This document shows, one piece after another, positions 45,700 to 58,431 of a stretch of DNA of 64,000 bases (position 1 is its first letter; each line of letters starts with the position of its first letter). A program made the position numbers and the translations under genes. The notes below the pieces were generated by a model. That model searched no databases and was not told the origin of the DNA. It was given only the letters and a program-made list of their open reading frames with translations. The stretch comes from Cryptomeria japonica (Eukaryota; Streptophyta; Pinopsida; Cupressales; Cupressaceae), in NCBI RefSeq assembly GCF_030272615.1, contig NC_081412.1, positions 39,922,791 to 39,986,790 of the forward strand, read 5' to 3'.

Positions 45700-46150
45700 A
45701 AATACAATAGAGACAAGTCTCTCAGGTATGACTATCTCTTGAGGCTGATGGTCTTCTAGCAAATGTTCCAACACTTGGATCTCTTGGTGGATCACGTCGA
45801 GAAGGCCCTGTAACCCCTCTGCTTTCTGTCCTCGAATGAGTCCACATGGATCGACTGGATGCCACCACAACATAGCTAGGAGCTCTGTGATCTCTAGGGA
45901 CCACCTCCTCATATAAATGTCTGTAGTACTTAGCCTCCTTGGCTACGTATTGCATCTCTTTGTGTGTCTCTCATAGAACCACCATCCGCTGCTCTTTCCA
46001 AGCTATCCACCTGAGCCTCTGCTCGACCTAGGCGCTCTATCACCGTATCCTGCTCTACGGTAATTTGTGTAATCTAGTGTTGCTGAGCCAGTACCTATGC
46101 CTGAAGATGCTACACTATTATCTGTAGGGACCTATATTGTGCATCCTCTT
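45700..46150 (-). pseudogene. F antisense ORF, C-terminal coiled-coil part
   Basis: On the minus strand, pieces read ITVEQDTVIERLGRAEAQV, DSLERAADGGSMRDTQRD and PPRDPSVGTFARRPS, broken by stops. It parallels the coiled coil after the PMD in H (61143-61358, + strand). Probable tail of the same antisense protein. Confidence 0.55.
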
Positions 46151-46367
46151 AGCGGGTAGGTACCTGAACCTGAATGGGTACCCATGTCATGGTACCCCAC
46201 ATCCTTGTCCCTATCCTAAGCATCGATGGAGGTAATACATCTGATCTCCTCCTCTGAGTCGGTCGCCTAAACTCATCCATCCCACCCACAGCTGCTATCA
46301 CCTCATCTGCCCGGCCAACTCCACTAGCTCCAACCACCAAACCTATCCTCCCTCCCTCCCCAATTTC

Positions 46368-47694
46368 TCACCTGACTATTCCACCTCCTCTCCTCCCTCC
46401 ATCTCCTCCTCCAATCCTCCTCCTATCTCCTCCATCCCCTCCTCTATCTCCTTGTCTCCCTCTACCACCTCCTCTCCCATCTCCCCCATAATCTCCTCCA
46501 CCATCCCCATATCCCTCCTCTAGCTCCTCTCCCTCATCTCTCCATCTCCCTAGCCTCTCGGGCTGCTCATCCTCATCATCATCAAAAACGGGAATCATCT
46601 CCAGTGGATCTGATATTTGTTCTACGACATGGGCCATGAAGAGCACTCTAAACTCCTTCGTCATCCCAACATCTACCACTCCAAACCCATAGTCCCATAT
46701 CTGTCCGGCCAAATGCATGTACTCCTCCATAGTCACTGCATTATCAATAGTCGGACCCCACTCTAGCACAACCTGCCTTCGAGGAGCATATAAACATACT
46801 CCCTGCAATACACCATGATGTTGACCATACTGCCGCTATACTTGACTATGCAAGAACCTCTGAATGATAAATGGCATCTGCCCTATCAAGTATCGTGACA
46901 TGTACACATAGGGCATCTCTAGCTTGTCCTCCACCCACACCTCACAATCCATATACGGTCTCCAGATGATCGTATCAATGTCATCCAACACCCTCCTCCA
47001 ATGCTCTAGCTTTCCCAGCTTGTGTTAGACAACTATCCCTATGTACCCATATGCATAAGCCTGACCAACTAGACTATCCCTATCTGCAAGAGGCATCATT
47101 GTGGGAATGTGCTCCCAAGCCCACACCTGTAATAATGTGACCCCGATTGATATATTGTTGTATCCTAAATACACCACCTGATACAAATCTCTATACAGAT
47201 GGGCCAACATACAAGACCCCCATGCAAACTTGTGACCCTGTGTCACCATATCCTCTAGCACCAATCCCCATCCCACTGCCAGTCCCTTCGACCTACTATT
47301 GGGACACAAGAAGCCACCTATGAAACTTGCTAGTACAGAAGGTAGTGGAGCATAATATAAATCTATAAACTCCTGCCAAGGGATCTCATATCCATAAATA
47401 TGCTCATCATGGAATATCTGGCAAAGAGCATCTGTCCCATCCTTCTCTATCTGCTCATAAGGCAATAGTGCTCCAATCATAGGAATCTATAGAATCTGAT
47501 AACAGTCCTCTGGAGTGACTATAACTCACCAATAGCCAAGTGAAAGGTGTTTGTGTCACTGTGCCACCTCTCTGCCAAAGATGTCAACAAACCCTGGTTA
47601 ATGATATATTGAGGCATGTCCAACAAAGAGGATAACCCACACCTCTCAATGATATCCTATCTGCCTGTGTCAACCAAGGAATCATACACCATGG
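46368..47694 (-). pseudogene. F antisense ORF: plant mobile domain (PMD) protein
   Basis: Minus strand, opposite to F's pol. GLLTSLAERWHSDTNTFHL then TPEDCYQIL (47600-47490), GALLPYEQIEKDG, GGFLCPNSRSKGLA, GHKFAWGSCMLAHLYRDLY, LLQVWAWEHIP, PYMDCEVW, then APRRQVVLEWGPTIDN. These are the PMD blocks shared by MAIN-like proteins and PMD genes of transposons. A Gly/Arg/Asp-rich linker (46520-46370) follows. Three or four stops. It lies between integrase and 3' LTR, where Tat-lineage elements often carry extra ORFs, some antisense. Biochemical role unknown; PMD proteins have been linked to silencing in Arabidopsis. Confidence 0.78.
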
Positions 47695-47779
47695 TCTAAG
47701 AAATCTCTCTCTTGACTAAAGTACACCAAGCCATTCTTGTAAAGGAAAAACATGTCCACATATCAGTTCCCACATCTAT

Positions 47780-48360
47780 CTGATATATCCAATCATCAAT
47801 ATCAACTTGAAACAAAAAAATATCAAATCAAGTTTCATATCAAAAATCACATCCATATCAAAAATCAAAATCAATATCAACTTGAAACAATGAAATAGCA
47901 AATCAAGTTCCATATGAAAAATCAAATCCCATATCGAAATCAGACCAAAAACAACTTGAAACAACGAAATATCAAATCAAGTTTCATATCAAAAATCAAA
48001 TCCATATTGAAAATCAAAATCAATATCAACTTGAAATAACAACGAACACCAAATTCCATATCAAAAATCAAAATCCATATCAACTTGAAACAACTCAAGT
48101 ATAAAATCAAGTTTCATATCAAAACATCAAGACCCATAACACAAGAACCATATGGAGAATTCATATCAAAAGATCCATATCAACAATCAATGACCCATAT
48201 CAAGAAATCACATCAAAAAACCATAATGCAAACAACTCAAAAATTAATATCAGGAACTATATCGGAAATCATGAATTGGAACTCATATCAGACATCACAT
48301 TCAATGGCAAGGCAAAAATCAATGATCCAAATCAAAAGAAAATCAGGATCATCATTCAAT
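47780..48360. repeat. Degenerate repeats of a 'catatcaaaaatcaaatcca / tatcaacttgaaacaa' unit
   Basis: At least six partial copies of tatcaacttgaaacaa and catatcaaaaatca phrases, 50-110 bp apart. No gene; part of F's 3' spacer, upstream of the antisense PMD ORF. Confidence 0.75.
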
Positions 48361-48589
48361 CAATCCGCTTGGTACTTTAACAACAAGTGCAATTTCACAA
48401 TCTATCAAAAATCGCACATCATCATAGTAGGAAGAAATTTGGCTACACACCCATCCCAAAGCACTTGTAAGACACCTACCCACCCCCAAATTATCTCCCT
48501 TCATCTATTTTTACCCCGTAATGCCACCTTTTCACTCCTTTCTAGCTACTTTGCTGCTCACACACTAAGAAAACCCTCCCATGTGCTAC

Positions 48590-48910
48590 GTCACCACCTA
48601 TGCACTAGCTAAACTCAACTACACGCTAAAACCTTTACCCTATGCGCTAGGTTCACCTTACGCGCTATCAAAACCACCCTCTGCGCTACACTGCAACCCC
48701 TATGCGCTATTCTATCCTATGCACTACCCTGTTCTGCGTATGCACTACCCTATTAGTCATATGCACTAACCTATTAGCCATATGCACTATTCTATCCTAT
48801 GCACTATCCTAAACCTTCTATGAGCTACCCCATGACTCCTAGATGCTACCCTAGTTGACAAACCCCACACGCTAACTTTTTTATCATATGCGCTAAGTGA
48901 CACACCTAAT
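48590..48910. repeat. Degenerate tandem repeats with core tatgcgcta/tatgcacta
   Basis: Roughly fifteen units of about 20 bp share (t)atgcrcta(ycct). They sit upstream of F's PMD ORF, in the place where H has its cgcgtct repeats. Confidence 0.75.
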
Positions 48911-49487
48911 GTGCTAAACAGTGAAAATTCGACACAAAAAATTAAAAACTTGACCAAAATTGACAAAACAAAAGCAAAAAGGACAAAATAAGGATGGCTT
49001 ATAGATGGACCATATGTGGTGGGCCTCTAACATTGACCAACATGCTCAAATCGGTGTGAACCATAGGGAACCGACATCTTGTCACTCTCCAATGGTCACT
49101 CTCACCAAAAGTCAAATGGTGCAAATGAACCAAATAAAATAACTTTTTACCTTTTTATAGGGTAAAATTAAATTAGGGTTAGTAGGTGGGGCATGTATTT
49201 TCCTCGTTCTCTCATTTTTAACCCTAGCAAGCATCATTATAAGGAGATGAATCAATTAACACGCATTAAACACAAACAAAATTTACAAATGCAACCAGAT
49301 CTAAAACGATTATCAACTCAACAAAATTTTGAATTTTTTTTAATTCATCTCCCAAGGGGGGCATTATCAATATCATTTATCAAATTTGGGGCACGACATC
49401 GACATCTCAACATGCGACATCACACCAATCAAATTTTGGCAACACATCAGATTTTTCTTCGAATTAACATGCACACACACATTACTT

Positions 49488-49502
49488 CAAAGAGGGGCAA
49501 AA
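49488..49502 (+). other. F polypurine tract
   Basis: aaagaggggcaaaa directly before TGTAGACG. The identical tract, reversed, precedes the H LTR at 59224-59240. Confidence 0.82.
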
Positions 49503-50031
49503 TGTAGACGTATAAAAATGACCACTTTCCTAAGTGAATATTTAATATTCATTTTAACCTCATTCCTATATTTAATTAAATTAAATTTAATTAAAGCATT
49601 CACATTCATCTATTTGATTAAATAAGTTATATTCAATTTATTTAATTAAATTCACCTAGGCCTTTCATATCATTTAATTGAATAAATCACTTTATTTAAT
49701 TAAATCCCGTTTCTACTCTTTTTAATTAAATTTACATTTAATTAAATTGTTCACTTCAAATAAATAAATCTAATTTATTTAAATCCCCCACTTGCATCTA
49801 TTTTGTTAAAATAAAGTAATTTATTTTAATTAAAATTACCCTCCACCCACTTGCATTCTCCTACATTTCCCACTTGCCTCTCTAAACCCCCTTCTAGATT
49901 CTTCTAATCGCTTCTAAATTAGCCTAACCCATCTCCTAAATATTGTCACATCCCTAAGAAAAGGGAAGTCACTTCTTAAAAACTCAAAGTCTTTAAAAAT
50001 CATTAAAAGCTTTATGTCCTCAACAAGTTAA

Positions 50032-50143
50032 CCTACAAAGTTTTACAAACCATTAATGGTTAACTCAACCCTCTTGTATGATTAGAGCCTACAAAGTTTT
50101 CCAAACCATTAATGGTTAACTCAACCCTCTTGTATGATTAGAG
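50032..50143 (+). repeat. Two direct 56-bp repeats inside the F LTR
   Basis: Units 50032-50087 and 50088-50143 begin cctacaaagtttt and end tgtatgattagag, with one difference seen. Confidence 0.9.
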
Positions 50144-50479
50144 ACTTTCTCTCTAACTCAACTCTTATCTAACCCAAGGGTCTCACCAAGCATTGATGGC
50201 TTTAACCTTGGTTATTTCTTTAACCCTTGCACAAGAGTTTACCTCTTGGACAAAAGCTTTATCCATTGGATAAAACTAACCTAACCTTAACCCTTACCTC
50301 CTAAGGTAACCATGAGGTCTTCTCAAGCATTTAATGCTTCTTACATCTCCTCTCAAGCAGCCTTATGTTGACAATTGTCACCATTTCATTGGTGAGAATT
50401 GTAAACATGGATTGATAACTTTCAATCCTAGCCCTTGATAGGATCATCCAATCTTGACCCTTCATTGCCTTATTTTCCC

Positions 50480-50487
50480 TATAAATA
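50480..50487 (+). promoter_or_regulatory. Probable TATA box of the F LTR
   Basis: tataaata in ccctataaatagatccc, a typical plant LTR promoter context. Confidence 0.6.
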
Positions 50488-51547
50488 GATCCCTCATTTC
50501 TCCATTTTCATATCCAAGTCTTTAGTATCAAACTTATAGACATTTTACTCATCATCCAAGTTTCATACATCTAATCCATATCTAGTCATTTTATAAAAGC
50601 ATTTATTCTCCTTTTGAATAGAAATAATCTAATAAACATTTAAGAAGCAATTCTATTAGCATAAATAATTATATTAAGGTAGTGTATCTTCTTAGGATAG
50701 TTCTTTTACTAATCCTCCCATCTTATCTTCATATACATGCTAGTTTAATTCATGTTTGTTAATATCATGTATATTTAAGATTGCATTCATGTTAGATTGA
50801 TCAAATATCCCTCATTCTCATGATTTTCATCCCTAAGTCACTTTGCTCAGTGATCTGAGAGTAAAGGTATTGGCTTGAGGGGTCTTGTGAGATAGAGAAT
50901 AATTGAATTTCCCTTGGGATGTTGATTTACTCCATATTACTCCATAACTTGCACCAAGAGTCCCATTGGTGTGTGGACCAGTCCTGAATTCATATTTTCC
51001 GTTTCATAGAACCACTTTTCCTACACACAAGTACAAAGAGTGATATGAATGACTAGTAGATGCAAAGAGAGTAAGTGAAAATATTTGAAGGTGTACAAAG
51101 TAGACAAATAACTATATTCAGTGAACTATTATTTGCATTCTAATAGATGATTGTTGTTTATAGTTTGATTTACTACTACTATTTTATAAGATCAATTTTG
51201 TATCTTACCTTGAACAAGTGATCTTTAGTTGAATGAGTCTCTTTTTGTATCTTGCATGAGGTTGTATGCCTCAGTCTGCATGTCTAGAGAAGTGGATCTT
51301 TTTGGGAGGAAGCCTTATTTATTATAAAACTATTACTATATATTTTGAGTTTAATTCTCACCATGGGTTTTCCTTGTTTGGGATTTCCATGTAAGAACCT
51401 GGTGTTCTTGTGTGGATGCTTTATACTTTTAGCTCATTGATATGGATGAATAATAAAGCTATAATCACTTTAATTTGGTAATATTTTGATAATGTTGATT
51501 CACCCCTCCTCTTAGCTTCTGATAGCATTCATCAACAACTCACAATA

Positions 51548-52485
51548 CTGGTTCCCACTTTTTGACCAACTTCAACACTTAGATGAATATTTTGAAAAAA
51601 ACCTTCACTTCCTAAAACCTATAACTTTAAACCGTTAAGAATTTGAAGATGATATAACCTAGTGATTTTTAACATCTTGTTTGTAGATTCTAAATATATT
51701 TTTTGTAAATTTGTTTGAATAAAATTTTATTGATTTTTCCATCTCCCTCAAAAAGTAGTTGTTTACAGCAAACAACATTTTTTAAGAGTGATGTGTATCC
51801 CGAAATGCATAATTTTTTTTCTATAAATGATAAAAACTTAATTCTTTTGAATTTTGGTTTGTGACATTAATACCCAGGGCATGCACTTGGTTTGATAGTG
51901 ATATGTTAAATATTGTTTATTTTATTAAGTTTTGAAGTTTGACTAATTATAATTTGGATATAGGTGTATGTTTGAACACATAACTTGTTCTATATATATC
52001 AAAATTCAATTTTATTTTTTTTGTTAGAAAGAAAACACCAATACCTAGTGCATAGATATTTTTCAGATTTTTTTTGAATTATTTTACTATTTTTTCCAAT
52101 GCATTGAACAAAGAAGTTCATGTTTAGTCAAAAACCTAAATTCATAAGAAATAAAATAAAAATATATTAAAAGTTATACTATTTGGAAAGCTTATAATAA
52201 GGACTAAATACTTGAATTTTTTTTTTTAAATGAATTAATTTGACCCTCTAAAAGCTAATGTAAAATTGGTTTTTTATCAGCATTTGATAGATGCAAAGGA
52301 GACTCCATTGCATATGATTTAGAAGTAGAGAGGTTCTATCCAAGAAATTTTGATCTAAGAGCCTTTGATTTAAATCTCTTCAATTAATTACTTCAAATGG
52401 GACCTCTTAAAGCTCAAATCATTATATTTTTTTTAAAATGTATGATTTCAGCAAAAATCAGGATGTACCAAAAAGTGGGAACCAG
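51548..52485. mobile_element. Small TIR element (MITE-like), 938 bp
   Basis: Perfect 17-bp terminal inverted repeats ctggttcccactttttg (51548-51564) and its complement (52469-52485). The interior is AT-rich without a gene. No clean target duplication is evident (caata versus cacat), so the superfamily is undetermined. Confidence 0.6.
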
Positions 52486-53224
52486 CACATTCATTGCATA
52501 TCTTCCTTAGCTTCAAGCAGTCCCACTATGTATGTAAGCAATTAGATCCTTGATTTGAGGTATTGTTTTTCTATAATAGCTAACCCTAATCCAATTAAGG
52601 TATCCAAAAGTGGTCCCTTCCTCATATCCAAAAGTGGTCCTTTCCTCATTCTCATAGAGAATTCGTATATTTTTTTTGTATCTATAATATTAACTTGCCG
52701 CTGCATTAATAAAATCATTTGTTTTACCTCTTTTTTAATTCAAACACCTTGTGCAAACTATCTTGCCTTTATATTTGGATTTATGTATCCATTTGTAGAT
52801 TGTGTGATTGTGTTAATGTCCCTAATAGGCGTTATTTGTGATTTTTTCTCATTTGTTCCACCATATTATTGAGTTATAACCTTCAAATGTATCTTTGGGA
52901 GATTATTAGAGTAGAAATTTATGTATGTTTAAGTGATTTTGATTGGTATTATACAATCGTAGGTAGGGAAAGACAAATTCTTATGTTGGTGCATCCCCTC
53001 TTTGTATTTTATACATTCATTCTCCCTTTTCTTTGCAAGTTGTAAGAATAGGAGTATAGAACTTGAACTATTGGGTTGGTTCAACATTGCACTTTAATCA
53101 AAGAGGAAGCCAAACTTCTTTGGAGAATCAACCTCATATAGCAAAGAGATGACACTTTGAGGTTGTTTCCATTAACTTCACAAGGTGTTTTTTGAGTTAA
53201 TATCTTAGAAAAGGGTGTAAACTT
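52486..53224. other. Unassigned AT-rich sequence
   Basis: No gene or repeat recognised. A 32-bp tandem phrase atccaaaagtggtccttcctc is doubled near 52600-52640. Its 3' end is the target site of the solo LTR. Confidence 0.5.
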
Positions 53225-54682
53225 TGATGGTATGATCAAAGAATAAGTATCCGGTAGATTACTAAGAGGCAGGGGGGGTGAATCAGTAAATTAAAAAACT
53301 GATACAAGCTCCCAAACTCAAACTCAAACACACAAAGTAAACTTATCAATAAAATAACTCTATCAAGATCAATACTCATAAGATTACCAGTTGTCTGTTA
53401 TAGCAACTTAGTAGTAAACAACTTCAATCTTGTAAACATCAAAATGCTTAATCATATATCAACATATTTCATCTCTCAATGCTTCCAGTCATCATGCCTT
53501 ATCAAAATAGTTAAGTAGTTAATAAAATCAACAAATAAGATTATAAACACAAAAGCATTCACCATATGACATAAATATTTATACGTGGAAAACCCAAATA
53601 GGTAAAAACCATGGTGAGATGAGAATCACAAGATAGCTACCTAAACTCTTCTGAAGTTGGCCCTATTAGGATCCAAGCTTGTTAAAATTTTTACAATAAG
53701 TCCTGTTAAGAACTGATCCTGTTAGGAATCATCTAGTTAAGGGATTTACAAAATGCTTTGATGAAAATCAAAATACCTTGTTAAGAGTAACCTCGGTAGA
53801 GGATCTGTGAATCCAAGCTAATGAACCACCTTTTTAGAGGATTTAAGAAGTAACCAAGCTTGTTAGAGCTTACTTGGTTAGGGGATTTCAATTCTACTGT
53901 AATTATTAGAAAACAAGAAGTTTTTCTTGATTTGTCTGAATAGCACTACATTTCCTTGATCAGATCCTTTTAAATTCAATCTGTCTTTACTCAAACTACA
54001 GATTCATTCTCCACTTAGGCAACCACACACTCAACTAATTTCTACCAACTTTTTCCAACTCCAAAACAAAACAACTTCATCAACCTTAAATACAAATCAA
54101 TTAGTTCAGTAACACAACAAAAACCTAATTCTCTTATCATCGAGATTACAAACAAGTCGGTACAAGAATGACCATTAGAATTCATAGCAATCTCTTCACA
54201 TCAACCAAGAAAACCTCAACTGCTCCTTGACCACTGCTTCATCAAACTTTGAAACTCATCATGCACCTTGCATTAGATACAATACACTTTTCTCCTTCCC
54301 AAGACAAACAAAATCACTAAAGCAATTTGAACTTATCTTCATACAATGACCACACGTGTCACCATCATTACCGCTCAACATCAGATCTTAAACCAACATA
54401 ACCATTTCAACAAACTTGATTGGTTAGGGTTTAACAAAAACAACTGGTAGGGTTTACCGATTACATAACATAGAAAGGGTTTAACCTTATACACCTATTT
54501 ACTGGTTCAACTTACAAACTTACATACCGGTTTACAACATCTTCCACAAATTTCATCCTACCAATTAAGGGACAATAGCAATAACAAAAAAAATATCAAC
54601 AGTATCAACAATATCATTTACCAGTTCAATTGACATCAATGACAACATATCATTAATGCAATGTTTATGCAAAATGCCAACA
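53225..54682 (-). repeat. Solo Copia-type LTR with perfect 5-bp TSD
   Basis: Minus-strand TGTTGGCATTTTGCATA...CATACCATCA, 1,458 bp. Flanked by aactt at 53220-53224 and aactt at 54683-54687. Contains the TTTTTACC/TTGGGTTTTCC box (53584-53612 on +) and the C-run near 53270. No internal region, so it is the product of LTR-LTR recombination. Confidence 0.88.
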
Positions 54683-55688
54683 AACTTTTGTGACAGCAAT
54701 CATTGATCAAAAGATCAATGATCATTACCTCATCCAAGAGGCCCCAATTAAAAATATCAATAGACCAATGAAAAGTCATGAATGTATCAAGGGTGTTGAA
54801 ACATGTTATTAGAGCACACCATCATGCTTGAACAATGTGCCCTACTCTTTGTTTCTACAAACTTACATGGAGATGCCACATGAAATTGTCCTCTGAAGAA
54901 AATGACTTCTTGAGTTATTTGACTAGGGCTTGCCTTGGTTTCGAGACCCCTGTTAGGCTCCAATAGGGGTTTTCAAACATATATTCTTTATTGAAGAATA
55001 AAATTGAAGTCATCAAGAACTCTCATAAAAGAAAAGTTGGTGTATTTGAAGGGGTTTGTGAGTTAAATTTTGAGATCCAACATCATTGTGAGAACCACGT
55101 CAAAAGCCAACAATTGTTTCAAAACTTAATATTGATACAAAGAAGAGTACAAATTCAAAAGGAAGGAAAACATATTGGGAAAAAGTAAGGTTTCTAGAAC
55201 ATTTTCACAACCACACGAAAGTTATAACAAGCATTGAAACTTGGCCAAAAAAAGGGGAAGAAAGGTTAGACTAAAAGGCAAAAGGGATAGGCAAAACAGA
55301 TGTTGTGAAAAACACTTCAGAGCCCAATAAGGTTTTGAGAACCTTGTTAAAACTCAAAACAAGTTTTGAAATAAGAGTAAATTTCTAACTTTCTATAACT
55401 TACTAGAATTTTGACTCTTTCTAGATTATTATTTTTGTAAAAGACTAAGGAAGGGTCCATTTAAGTTTTCTAAGATTGATTTTCAGCAATTGACACTAAT
55501 TGGGCATGAAATTTATAATAGATTTATCACTTGGTGATGGATGATATTTTTTAGTGTTGTAGATGTTTTAGAGGGGATCTTAGATCTATTGTTGCAAAAG
55601 GATTATTTTATATTTGCATACGAATACTATTTCAAAATGTGTAACATCTTGGAGCCATAGAGAATTATCAGAGTCTTTGGTTGAGCTG
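54683..55688. other. Unassigned sequence
   Basis: Continuous with 52486-53219 once the solo LTR is removed. A 65-codon open frame at 54991-55188 is unsupported. No gene is recognised. Confidence 0.5.
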
Positions 55689-58179
55689 TGTTAGAAACAA
55701 TGCACCACTAAGAGGGGGGGTAAATAAGTGGTTCTCAAAATTTTCGTGTTAAACTATTTTAGGTGAGCATACTAGTTAACAGATTCTAATTCAATGCAGA
55801 CTTACCGGATAGTGGGGAGACCAACACAAGAGAAATCACACACAAAGGGACATCACATAACAGTAGCATGTATGAGGAAAACCCAAGATGGGAAAAAACT
55901 CGGTGAGAAATGTTGTTGGAGTTTACTGGTCCAATCCAACCTCATAAGGAAAGCTCTATTACAATGTTTAGGGCACCAACCCAAGGAGCTACAACTCCTA
56001 CCTCATTTATGGGCTACAACCCTTGATTTAGGGAACCAACCCAAGGAGCACAAACCCCTGATAGATTTATGGGCTACAACCTAGAGGAGTTACAAACCCT
56101 ATACTAAGCTAGAACTTAGTGATCAGAATGAAAACATCCATTAAAAAAGTAGTTATCTTGTTACAAGTGAATCTTGTAACTATTTCATATACCTTACTCT
56201 ACTATTGAGATACCTTCTCTGCTACACCAACTCACTCTTCTGCTGCCTTACTGTCAGTAAACTCTACCGGTACACCTCTCCTCTTCTTCTTCTTTGTTGG
56301 ATCTCCTCCTCACTTCTCTACACTTTACCGGTGCTATACTCTATCAATTATGTATTTGCCTTCACTGTAGATTCCCTCTCTTCTCCTCTACCAATATGAA
56401 CACTACCGATTCTTCTCTTCTACTGGCTAAACACTTCAACTAGGTTCACCCTCACACTCAGTCTCTTCTCAGATATGCTATGTGCACTTGACTAATTTTC
56501 TCTCACATGTAGAAGTAATACACTTCGCAGTAGAACAACATTCTTCTCTTCAACAACTCTTCACAATATCTTTGGCTTGTAGATTTATAGCCTGGTTTTC
56601 CTGCCAAAAGCCAATTCAAATCTCAGGTGGTTAGAGTTTCCTCATCACCCTTGAGGCAAACCAAATCCAATCAGTTCTTCTTGATCTGATCTCCCTGACA
56701 ACCAACTATACACCTCCACCATTAACACACCTTCTAGATCATGCCTTCTATCTTTGGCAATCTATTTTTTCCCTATCGGCTGATGTCTTTGTCAAATACT
56801 AAGATTGTTCATGTTGTTTCCTTCAATTCACCTTGATCTCCTCAATCACTTTGAGTTGGCTCTAACTTGTCTTCCAAACCTCGAGCTGCAAACTTCTGCG
56901 AGAGCTCTGCAACACATCCCATGATTTGTAGGATCTTTCATTAATGTCGATCAGTTGGCAGCTTGACTCTCCATGTCGGTCCAGATAGGATCACCGACCA
57001 GCTACTCTACCAGTTCCTCTTTCTTGCCAATTTACTAACCCTGCCGGTATCTCACACTTTATCGGTTGACTCCTCATGTCTTCTCTTTGTTGAATTGTCG
57101 ATGAAACACCAAAACTGGTCATCAGACATGTCTATCCAAAGCATGCACATTCCTACCAACTAGGAAGTCTACTTCATCTGTACCTAATCCATATTCCCAG
57201 TGGACTTATATACCGGTAAGAACTGATGACACTATGTCATCAACCTTCACCAGACTCCATCTTCAATCCAGCCATTTCCCTCTAACGACATCCGCTTAGC
57301 CTTGCCTTCTCTTGAATCAACTTGGACCATATCACAACCAACTTGATAGAGTGATAAATTAATCACTCTTCAACTTTGCTAGCAACTCAATATGCCTTCT
57401 CAGTCAGTCCAACGCATAACCCTGATCTCATGCACTTAAGGCATTCCCTCAATTCACCGACAGATCCGGTGTAAACCTTCAAATAGTTACCTTTACATCT
57501 TCTTCCTTATCTCACAGAGCTATGATGCACATAATGCATAATTGGAGATAAGCTCCACTTACCAATGGGACTGATTCTTTGTAATCTACATCCTTTAGTG
57601 CACTCATGTGGCTTCCCTATTTGTGCAACATGTCTTCAAACAGGCACATGTGATCCGTTGTGGGCACATTTGTTGTTAGTCATCTATTCTTATGGTGACT
57701 GTATCTTCATTAAGTGCGAGTCCTATTGTTCTACAACCTCACAACATATCGGTTACCTATTCATTCTTCTCCATCAGTGTTGATGTGATTTAGGTAGCAT
57801 TCTGCCTCTTCATCACAAACAACAGCCCAAGTACCTTGCCCATCCTGCTTGTGCACTGGTCAACATCTAACTGGTTGACAACCACTCACTTCATTGAATT
57901 GACTACTCTATGTCAACACATCACTTACTAGTTGACAACCTTTCCTTGTCGATGATACACTGTACCGGTAACTTGCTTATCTCATCTAGACAAGTTAGAC
58001 ACTAACTTGTGTACCAGTGACTCTAGTGATCATCTTCCTTACCTTACCGGTGTTCTACAACACAAGGTGATATCCAAGATATCACATTTTGTACTCCTTC
58101 ATAACAGTGTTGCACAAACATCCCTTCTACCAGTAGTCATCCCATACCAGTTGACATCAATGACAACACAATTCCAATA
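55689..58179 (-). repeat. Element K 3' LTR (Copia type, about 2.5 kb)
   Basis: On the minus strand it starts TATTGGAATTG (a mutated TGTTGG) right after a PPT-like AAAGGTGGAGAT, and ends CATTGTTTCTAACA at 55689. The ggggggg/taaataag block (55717) and the cgaGTTTTTTCCC/TTGGGTTTTCC box (55875-55900 on +) mark its end region. Contains a 62-bp doubled phrase (aaccaacccaaggagc) at 55975-56085. The 5' LTR is not in the window. Confidence 0.65.
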
Positions 58180-58431
58180 ATCTCCACCTTTGGCATTGAC
58201 GTCAACACATGAAGTATCTGGAATACTACATAGTCTTTCTCCCCCTTTCTCTAATCTATGGATTCTTAACACATGTAGTATGCAATATACTATAGAATAC
58301 TTCTCCCCCTTTGACAACAATGGCAAAGGGCACTATCAGGATATCATTACTCCTTGTATTTACTGGGTATTGACAAAATTATTTCTCCACTTTTTATTTA
58401 CTTTGGATGAATCTCCTCCTTAGATATCAAT
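58180..58431 (-). mobile_element. Element K, last 250 bp of the internal region
   Basis: The minus strand shows GATATCTAAGGAGGAGATTC, then TTGTCAAAGGGGGAGAAG (58300) and AGAAAGGGGGAGAAAG (58242), then AATGCCAAAGGTGGAGAT at the LTR. This is the multiple-PPT tail of the Sirevirus-like elements. It breaks off at 58431, where the H LTR starts, so K's coding part should lie beyond H to the right. Confidence 0.62.

Larger units (their letters stand above)
28586..51537 (+). mobile_element. Element F: Ty3/gypsy (Tat-like) retrotransposon, 5' end outside window
   Basis: F carries protease to integrase at 28586-34075, a CACTA insertion at 35261-45558, an antisense PMD ORF at about 45.7-47.7 kb, PPT 49488-49502 and the LTR start at 49503. 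RT-RNase H preceding integrase gives gypsy order. A second RNase H-like segment after the first and an extra antisense ORF before the 3' LTR are traits of the Tat lineage. D cuts its protease region, so F's gag and 5' LTR should lie left of the window beyond D. The right end (51537) is uncertain. Confidence 0.78.
49503..51537 (+). repeat. F 3' LTR (end uncertain)
   Basis: Starts TGTAGACG after the PPT. Blocks of tttaattaaat/atttaatt alternate at 49560-49830, as in the H LTR. TATA box tataaata at 50480-50487. Near 51353-51390 and 51500 it shows the TTTTCC/TGGGATTTCC and cacccctcctctta boxes of the Copia LTRs, which the H LTR lacks. The last few hundred bases may therefore be a Copia LTR fragment joined to a shorter gypsy LTR. 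The end at 51537 (CATCAACA) is a candidate only. Confidence 0.6.

Noticed and set aside
55794-56084. 96-codon open frame with an internal protein repeat
   Set aside because: Lies inside the K LTR; the protein repeat only reflects a 62-bp DNA duplication.
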